64,000 bases of DNA. Source: Myxococcota bacterium. Its GTDB lineage: Bacteria; Myxococcota_A; UBA9160; UBA4427. Numbering within the stretch: the stretch's first letter is position 1; every line of letters begins with the position of its first letter. Positions 58,746 through 64,000 of the stretch are shown here, piece after piece. The translations under genes and the position numbers were made by a program. The stretch covers positions 62,001 through 126,000 of the forward strand of contig JASMLK010000144.1 in NCBI GenBank assembly GCA_030748735.1. Direction: 5' to 3'. The notes beneath the pieces were generated by a model, which saw only the letters and a list, made by a program, of their open reading frames with translations, made no database searches and had not been told where the DNA came from.

Positions 58746-60326
58746 ATGAACGATAAGACGAACCCCTCGAAGCCCCGCGTGGGCAAGGTCATCCTGGTCG
58801 GCGCGGGCCCCGGCGCCCCCGACCTGCTGACCCTGCGCGGCGCGGCTGCGCTCGGCGAAGCCGACGTCGTCATGTTCGACGAACTCGCGAGCGATGAGAT
58901 CCTCTATCACGCCCCCGATCGCGCCGAGCGCATCAACGTCGGCAAGCGCGGACACGACGCGCCGACCAGGACCCAGGAAGAGATCACCGCATTGCTCGTC
59001 GAACGCGCGATGGCCGGGGACACCGTGGTTCGTCTCAAGGGCGGCGACCCCTTCGTCTTCGGTCGCGGCGGCGAAGAAGCGACAGCGTGTGTGGAAAACG
59101 GGATTCCGTGGGAGGTGGTGCCTGGCGTGAGTTCGTCGGTGGGTGCGCTCGCGTACGCGGGCATTCCGATCACCGACCGGCGGCACGCGGCGTCCTTCGC
59201 GGTGGTGACGGGACACAAGGATCCCACGGTGGCGTCCGAAGCCACGCGCTGGCGCGAACTCGGAAGCGCCGTCGACACGCTCGTCATCTTGATGGGCATG
59301 CGGAAGATCGGCGAACTCATCGCGCACGTGATCGATGGCGGGCGCTCGCCCGAAACGCCTGCGGCGGCCGTGATGAATGGCACCCTTGCGACGCAGCGGG
59401 TAGTCGAGGCGCCGCTCGGTGAACTGGTCGAGCGGGCCGAAGCCGCTGGTCTTCGTGCTCCTGCCGCCATCGTGATCGGCGACGTCGTGCGCTTGCGCGA
59501 AGTACTTTCCTGGTGGGAACGAATGCCGCTCTTCGGCAAGCGGGTGCTCGTGACGCGCACCCGAGAACAGTCGGGCGACATGGCGAGCGCGCTGCGTGCA
59601 GGCGGGGCCGAGCCGGTACTGCTCCCCATGATCGAACTCGTCCCGGCCCTGGAAACCGGGGGGCTCGATGACGCGCTTGCGCACCTCGACCGCTACGACG
59701 GACTTCTCTTCACCAGCGCGAACACAGTTCGCGCCTTTGCCCGCCGCGCGCGTGAACTCGAACTCGACGAAGAGTTCGCGGGACTGCGCGCGCGAGTTCT
59801 CTGCATCGGCCCCCAGTCGGCGCGTGCAGCGCTCGAGGCGGGGCTGCCGGTGCACCTCACGGGTTCCGGGCGCGGTGATTCGGAATCGTTCCTGCGCGAA
59901 GTCGTCGAGGTGCTGTCGCCTTCGGGCCGGCGCTTCCTGCTGCCCCGCAGTGACATCGGTCGCGATGTCGTTCCCGACGGGTTGCGCGCACGCGGCGGTG
60001 AGGTCGACGCCGTCGAGGCGTATCGCAACGTGCCGGCCCCTGTGGATCGCGACTGGCTGCGCGAAGCATTGAGCGACGGGTCGATCGATGTCCTTACCTT
60101 CGCGAGTCCGTCCGCGGTCGACAACTTCTACGCCCTGCTCGACGGCGCGACGCGCAAGGCGGCCGACGAACTCGTCGTCGCGGCCGTGGGGCGCACGACG
60201 AAAGGCGCGGTCGAACGCCACGGCGCCAAAGTCGATGTCGTCCCCGACCGCCCCGGTGGTCGCGAACTCGTTGCGGCGCTCGCAACCTACATGGCCGAAA
60301 ATCGCACGTTGGAGGCGAACTCATGA
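58746..60326 (+). CDS. cobA-hemD: Fused uroporphyrinogen-III methyltransferase/synthase
   Basis: The 526-residue protein joins two enzymes. Residues about 12-255 are the SAM-dependent uroporphyrinogen-III methyltransferase (CobA/SUMT): [36 protein letters not shown]. Residues about 265-515 are uroporphyrinogen-III synthase (HemD): [40 protein letters not shown] and [11 protein letters not shown]. Uroporphyrinogen III can thus pass to either haem or sirohaem/cobamide. The ATG at 58746 is 17 bp after hemC. Such fusions are common in delta- and firmicute-type haem operons. Confidence 0.95.
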   Translation: MNDKTNPSKPRVGKVILVGAGPGAPDLLTLRGAAALGEADVVMFDELASDEILYHAPDRAERINVGKRGHDAPTRTQEEITALLVERAMAGDTVVRLKGGDPFVFGRGGEEATACVENGIPWEVVPGVSSSVGALAYAGIPITDRRHAASFAVVTGHKDPTVASEATRWRELGSAVDTLVILMGMRKIGELIAHVIDGGRSPETPAAAVMNGTLATQRVVEAPLGELVERAEAAGLRAPAAIVIGDVVRLREVLSWWERMPLFGKRVLVTRTREQSGDMASALRAGGAEPVLLPMIELVPALETGGLDDALAHLDRYDGLLFTSANTVRAFARRARELELDEEFAGLRARVLCIGPQSARAALEAGLPVHLTGSGRGDSESFLREVVEVLSPSGRRFLLPRSDIGRDVVPDGLRARGGEVDAVEAYRNVPAPVDRDWLREALSDGSIDVLTFASPSAVDNFYALLDGATRKAADELVVAAVGRTTKGAVERHGAKVDVVPDRPGGRELVAALATYMAENRTLEANS

Positions 60327-61297
60327 GCTTTCCCACCAACCGGATGCGCCGCCTGCGCGGCAGCGAAACCCTGCGACGCATGGCGCGCGAAACCCGTCTT
60401 TCGCGGGACGACCTGATCCTTCCTCTCTTCGTCGTCGAGGGGAGTAGCGTGCGCGAGGCCGTGGGCTCGATGCCCGGCGTGTTTCGCTTTTCCGTCGACC
60501 AGGTGGTGGACGAAGCCAAGCGGGTGTTCGACCTCGGCGTGCCGGCGGTGATCTTCTTTGGCATTCCCGAACACAAGGACGCCCAGGGTTCGGGCGCCGA
60601 CGCGCCGGACGGCATCGTTCAACGCGCGGTCGCGGCGGTGAAGCAGGCGGTGCCGGAACTCTGTCTCATTACCGACGTATGCATGTGCGAATACACCGAC
60701 CACGGGCACTGTGGCTTGATCGATGGCGAACAGGTGCAGAACGATCCGACCCTCGTGCGCCTGTCCGAAGCCGCGCTTTCCCATGCACGCGCGGGGGCCG
60801 ACATCGTGGCGCCTTCGGACATGATGGACGGTCGTGTCGCCGCGATTCGCGCGCGTCTCGACGCCCACGGCTTCGAAGATCTTCCCATCCTCTCCTACGC
60901 GGCGAAGTTTGCGAGTGCCTTCTATGGACCGTTTCGCGACGCCGCGGAATCGACGCCCCAGTTCGGTGATCGCCGCAGCTACCAGATGGATCCGCCCAAT
61001 CGGCGCGAAGCGCTGCGCGAAATGCGCCTCGACCTCGAAGAAGGGGCCGACGCCCTGATGGTGAAGCCCGCGCTTCCCTACCTCGACATCCTGGCCGACG
61101 CGCGACGCGAGTTCGACGTGCCGCTCGCCGCGTATCACGTGAGTGGTGAGTACGCGATGATCAAGGCCGCGGCCGAGCGCGACTGGATCGACGGTGATCG
61201 CGCGATGGAAGAGGCGCTGGTCTCCATCAAGCGCGCCGGCGCCGACTGGATCCTGACCTACGCAGCCGCCGACATGGCGGCACGGCTTTCCGGCTGA
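60323..61297 (+). CDS. hemB: Porphobilinogen synthase (ALA dehydratase)
   Basis: HemB condenses two aminolaevulinates to porphobilinogen. The 324-residue protein has the Cys-rich zinc motif [16 protein letters not shown], the Schiff-base lysines in [17 protein letters not shown] and [11 protein letters not shown], and a full barrel. The zinc cysteines indicate a zinc-dependent type rather than the magnesium type. Its ATG overlaps cobA-hemD by ATGA. It ends the haem operon. Confidence 0.97.
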   Translation: MSFPTNRMRRLRGSETLRRMARETRLSRDDLILPLFVVEGSSVREAVGSMPGVFRFSVDQVVDEAKRVFDLGVPAVIFFGIPEHKDAQGSGADAPDGIVQRAVAAVKQAVPELCLITDVCMCEYTDHGHCGLIDGEQVQNDPTLVRLSEAALSHARAGADIVAPSDMMDGRVAAIRARLDAHGFEDLPILSYAAKFASAFYGPFRDAAESTPQFGDRRSYQMDPPNRREALREMRLDLEEGADALMVKPALPYLDILADARREFDVPLAAYHVSGEYAMIKAAAERDWIDGDRAMEEALVSIKRAGADWILTYAAADMAARLSG

Positions 61298-61329
61298 GTC
61301 TTCCAGTCGGCCCACCCGCGGAGAACGAA

Positions 61330-61518
61330 GTGGCGATCGAATACAAAGTCGTGGAACTCGGCATGGTGACCGCCGAGGACATCGAAAGCGCGCTCAACGA
61401 ATGGTCTGCGAAGGGTTGGACCTTCGACACCATCCAGTTCGCGATGCGTGACAGCTCGAAGCGCCCCGCGATGGCGTTCATCACCTTCGTCAAGAAGGAA
61501 GAAGGCGTCGCAGACTGA
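61330..61518 (+). CDS. Small DUF4177-like protein
   Basis: The 62-residue protein reads AIEYKVVELGMVTAEDIESA and then NEWSAKGWTFDTIQFAMRD, the pattern of DUF4177-type small proteins (a strand, a helix and a Gly-Trp turn). Its function is unknown. GTG 61330 follows GGAG. It lies 32 bp after hemB, so it may be the last gene of that unit. Its stop faces the convergent membrane-protein gene 7 bp away. Confidence 0.65.
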   Translation: MAIEYKVVELGMVTAEDIESALNEWSAKGWTFDTIQFAMRDSSKRPAMAFITFVKKEEGVAD

Positions 61519-61525
61519 GTCGCGG

Positions 61526-62911
61526 CTATTCGAAGTCGTCCTCGCCTTCGAAATCGTCGTCGTAGCCGTAGTCGTCTTCTTCGCGGCCCTCGGCGTCTTC
61601 GTCACCCCACAGCGCCGGGCGCTTGTCGAGGCATGACCACTCGGGCGTTTCCGGTTCCCAGTCGTCTTCCTCGTCGTATTCCTCTTCTTCCTCTTCGTCG
61701 AAGTAGTAGTTGCCGCTGTACTGGCACTGCACCCAGAGACTCGAATCGAATTCGAGGACGAAGCTGCTGCCGTACTCGTTGTAGCGGTAGGCGGCCGGCT
61801 CCGTGATGCCGAGGGTCTCGAGCAGACCGAAGCCGATGCGCGGGCGGGGTGGCGTTTCGAGGTAACCGGCCGTGACGAGGTCTTCCAGTTTTTCGGGGTA
61901 GAACTCCTCGGCCTTGATGTGAGCCTGCAGCGCGTCGACCACCCGAGGAGACTGCACGTAGCGATTTGCCGAGAAGTCGCCGCGTGCAAGGGCGCTTCCC
62001 GAAAGGATCGGCAGGAAGACGAGTGCGGCACCGAGTGCGATCCGCAGCCCGCGCCCCGCGAGTCCGTTTTCGCTGCTCTCGACGCGCACGAAAGCGGCGA
62101 GCGCGATCATGACGATGGCCGCGGCGGCGAGCGCAAGCTTCATGGAAAGGGCGAGGTCGGGAAATCGAAGCGCTGCGAAACACACGGGCAGGGTGATCGC
62201 GACCAGCAGGCCCAACCCCGAAACGCCGTCGAAGCGCTCGCGCGAAAACGTCAACACGCCGATCGCTGTCGCGAAGAGCAAGCCACACAGGACGAAGACC
62301 GCGTTGTCGAGACCGAAGGTCGTGAACACCGGCCAGGGGCTCACCCCGAAGCTCCCCGACTCGCTCGTACCCGTCGTGCCGCGGACCACCGCCATCACGA
62401 CGACGAAGACGGGCAGGTAGATCGCGCAGCGAAGGGTCGTGCCGAGCTTCAACCAACTCCCGACGAGCAGGGCGGAAGTCAGCGTCGCGGCCAGGGCGAA
62501 TGCAAGCGCATCGAGTACGGCGGTGAAGTGCCAGCTGAAGAGCATCCATGCCGCACCCGCGGCGAAGCCGGCTGCGCCGGATAGAAACGACGCGATCACG
62601 CAGTAGAGGGCAAGGCAGCGCGCGATCGCAGACCGCGTCGTGAAGAAGGCCGCGATGCCGAGCAGCGCCGAAGGAAGCGCCCAGATCAAAGCGCCGGTGA
62701 TGGGCGCGTCGACGTACCCCCCCATCGATTCCCAGTCGAGGATGAACGTGCGCCCATGCCACCAATCGGTCGGCATGCCGTCGGGCGGCGGTGCGAAGCC
62801 GTAGTAGCCGTAGACCACGTAGGCGACGTTGATGAGGACAACGAGCCACCCGATCAGAGTGTGGACTGGACCGGTCGACGTGGGTGACGTCGGAGCAGCG
62901 GGGGCGGTCAT
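61526..62911 (-). CDS. Multi-pass membrane protein with acidic C-terminal tail
   Basis: The 461-residue protein has about ten hydrophobic segments between residues 15 and 320 (first VHTLIGWLVVLINVAYVVYG). A soluble region follows with ANRYVQSPRVVDALQAHIKA and a pilin-like or minor-pseudopilin-like part (YPEKLEDLVTAGYLETPP). The last about 70 residues are extremely acidic, with an uninterrupted EEEEEE run and many Tyr and Asp. ATG 62911 follows GAGGGAG; the upstream frame to 63046 is not supported. No family was recognised. Confidence 0.7.
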   Translation of the reverse strand: MTAPAAPTSPTSTGPVHTLIGWLVVLINVAYVVYGYYGFAPPPDGMPTDWWHGRTFILDWESMGGYVDAPITGALIWALPSALLGIAAFFTTRSAIARCLALYCVIASFLSGAAGFAAGAAWMLFSWHFTAVLDALAFALAATLTSALLVGSWLKLGTTLRCAIYLPVFVVVMAVVRGTTGTSESGSFGVSPWPVFTTFGLDNAVFVLCGLLFATAIGVLTFSRERFDGVSGLGLLVAITLPVCFAALRFPDLALSMKLALAAAAIVMIALAAFVRVESSENGLAGRGLRIALGAALVFLPILSGSALARGDFSANRYVQSPRVVDALQAHIKAEEFYPEKLEDLVTAGYLETPPRPRIGFGLLETLGITEPAAYRYNEYGSSFVLEFDSSLWVQCQYSGNYYFDEEEEEEYDEEDDWEPETPEWSCLDKRPALWGDEDAEGREEDDYGYDDDFEGEDDFE

Positions 62912-63160
62912 CGGTTCGGCTCCCTCGAATCGGGTTGGAGGTGGACGGGGCGGCGGGTCGATGCGAATGGGTTGTGAGAGTCGGCCGTCCCCGTGGGCGG
63001 AGGTGCCCGTCACCTTGCGGGGTCCTGGGTCACGCTCCTGGGACACCTGAGCATAGCCACGTTCGATTGCGAGTCCCGCGGGGGTGGCTTAAGTTCTTGC
63101 GATCCCCACCGGGGACCCGCGTGGGGACGTTTCGTCCCTCTGGGGTATCAGGAGTGAGCA

Positions 63161-63982
63161 ATGATCGAATCGATTCTGGTCGCATCGGACGGGTCGGAAT
63201 GCGCGACCGCCGCCGAGCGCTGCGCTGTGGCCCTCGCGGTGAAGCTCGGTGCGAGCCTCAACTGTCTGACCGTGATCGAAGACCAGAGGGTGCGCGCCCC
63301 CGCGAGCGAAGGTCTGAGCCTGCCGCCGTTTCCCGAGGCTGAGCTGGCCGCCTATCACCGAGCGCGCGCCGACGCGATTCTGCGTCGCGTGAGTGAACGG
63401 GCGCGTGCCGCGGGGCTCGAAGCGAATTGCGAAGTGGCCCAGGGCTGCGCCGACGATCGCATTGCCGAGCGCTCTCTCGCCGCGAGCCTCACGGTGATCG
63501 GGCGCGACAGCCGTTCGGAGTCGAATCGCGGCGGGTTGTTCGGCTCAACCGCCGAAGCGGTGTCACGCAAGACCACCCGCCCCGTCCTGGTCGTGCCTCC
63601 GGGCGGACAGATCGCGGGTTCGCTGGTGTTGGGCTTCGACGGGTCGCCCGGTTCCAAGATCGCGGCCAGGCTCACCGTCTTTCTGTCGGATCGTCTCGGC
63701 GAGCCGGTGCACGTCTTCGTCGACTCCAAAGACAAGGGGCGCGCGATCACGCGCTTCGAAGACGTTCGCAAGCTGTTGAGCGGTGTGACCGCGCCGATCC
63801 GCGAAACCTCTTCGACCCTCGGCCGACCCGACGTGAAGATCGTCGACGCCGCGCGAGACGCACACGCGGGCATGATCGTGATGGGCGCCTACGGTCGCAA
63901 TCGCATCACGGACTTCTTCATCGGAAGTAACGCAGCCGCGGTGGTACGAACGTCTCCCGTCCCCGTCCTGCTCGCGCGATAG
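63161..63982 (+). CDS. Tandem universal stress protein
   Basis: The 273-residue protein contains two UspA domains. The first spans about residues 1-145 (IESILVASDGSECATAAERC, then GRDSRSESNRGGLFGSTAEA). The second spans about 150-273 (GSLVLGFDGSPGSKIAARLT, then MGAYGRNRITDFFIGSNAAA). Both keep the Gly-rich ATP-loop pattern, the first less perfectly. ATG 63161 follows AGGAG. It is distinct from the single-domain Usp at 26.6 kb. It appears monocistronic. Confidence 0.9.
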   Translation: MIESILVASDGSECATAAERCAVALAVKLGASLNCLTVIEDQRVRAPASEGLSLPPFPEAELAAYHRARADAILRRVSERARAAGLEANCEVAQGCADDRIAERSLAASLTVIGRDSRSESNRGGLFGSTAEAVSRKTTRPVLVVPPGGQIAGSLVLGFDGSPGSKIAARLTVFLSDRLGEPVHVFVDSKDKGRAITRFEDVRKLLSGVTAPIRETSSTLGRPDVKIVDAARDAHAGMIVMGAYGRNRITDFFIGSNAAAVVRTSPVPVLLAR

Positions 63983-64000
63983 CGAGCCGGGGTCTTGGGC

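Noticed and set aside
57936..60221. Open minus-strand frame of 761 codons opposite hemC and cobA-hemD
   Set aside because: It is His/Arg/Gly-rich without motifs and mirrors two well-supported genes.

Overview
The window is high-G+C bacterial chromosome with strongly G/C-ending codons and many GTG, TTG and even one probable CTG start. Tight operons are joined by 4-bp NTGA overlaps. Gene content (CIRCE-controlled groESL, LexA, a haem operon led by a CcsA/HemX-like gene, mreBCD-mrdA-rodA, larBC, hydrophobe RND pumps, WS/DGAT and P450 remnants) suggests a deltaproteobacterial-type lineage such as Myxococcota or Desulfobacterota. That placement is inferred from gene content and order only. No rRNA, tRNA, CRISPR array, integrase or complete insertion sequence was seen.

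Region 1 (1-11.7 kb): the end of a periplasmic binding protein, then lon, thiL and a compact chemotaxis cluster (sensor-poor MCP, cheW, cheY, cheA, cheC). An 88-bp TTAA-flanked inverted-repeat element sits exactly at the cheW stop codon. cheA is split in two frames at an A10 run in the linker between its phosphotransfer domain and its kinase core. larB, a fused larC and an alpha/beta hydrolase follow.

Region 2 (11.7-30.5 kb): minus-strand genes for a receiver-PilZ protein, a DUF2889-type protein and an MFS transporter, then an HAE1-type RND pump with its lipoprotein adaptor. Next come two gene remnants (SGNH hydrolase 3' end, P450 5' end). A divergent unit follows: WS/DGAT acyltransferase against a TetR regulator with a lysine-rich tail and a large MMPL/RND protein, with paired palindromes between them. 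Then a universal stress protein, a MetE-like protein, and groEL/groES with terminator and CIRCE.

Region 3 (30.5-45.2 kb): lexA; a Tat-exported Fe-S aldo/keto reductase; a GMC oxidoreductase with a small Tat-signal partner; an OafA-type acyltransferase-SGNH fusion; a pterin cluster (degenerate PTPS, canonical PTPS, folE); a hotdog thioesterase; a MacAB-like exporter with two separate permeases; and a PpiD-like foldase.

Region 4 (45.2-64 kb): the cell-shape operon mreB-mreC-mreD-mrdA-rodA plus a HAD phosphatase, preceded by 16-bp tandem repeats. A decayed segment follows, then trxA, gmhA with a deoxyhypusine-synthase-like gene, and a macrodomain gene. The haem operon (ccsA/hemX, hemA, hemC, cobA-hemD, hemB) starts after a perfect TATAAT. 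The window ends with a small DUF4177-like protein, a membrane protein with a very acidic tail and a tandem universal stress protein.
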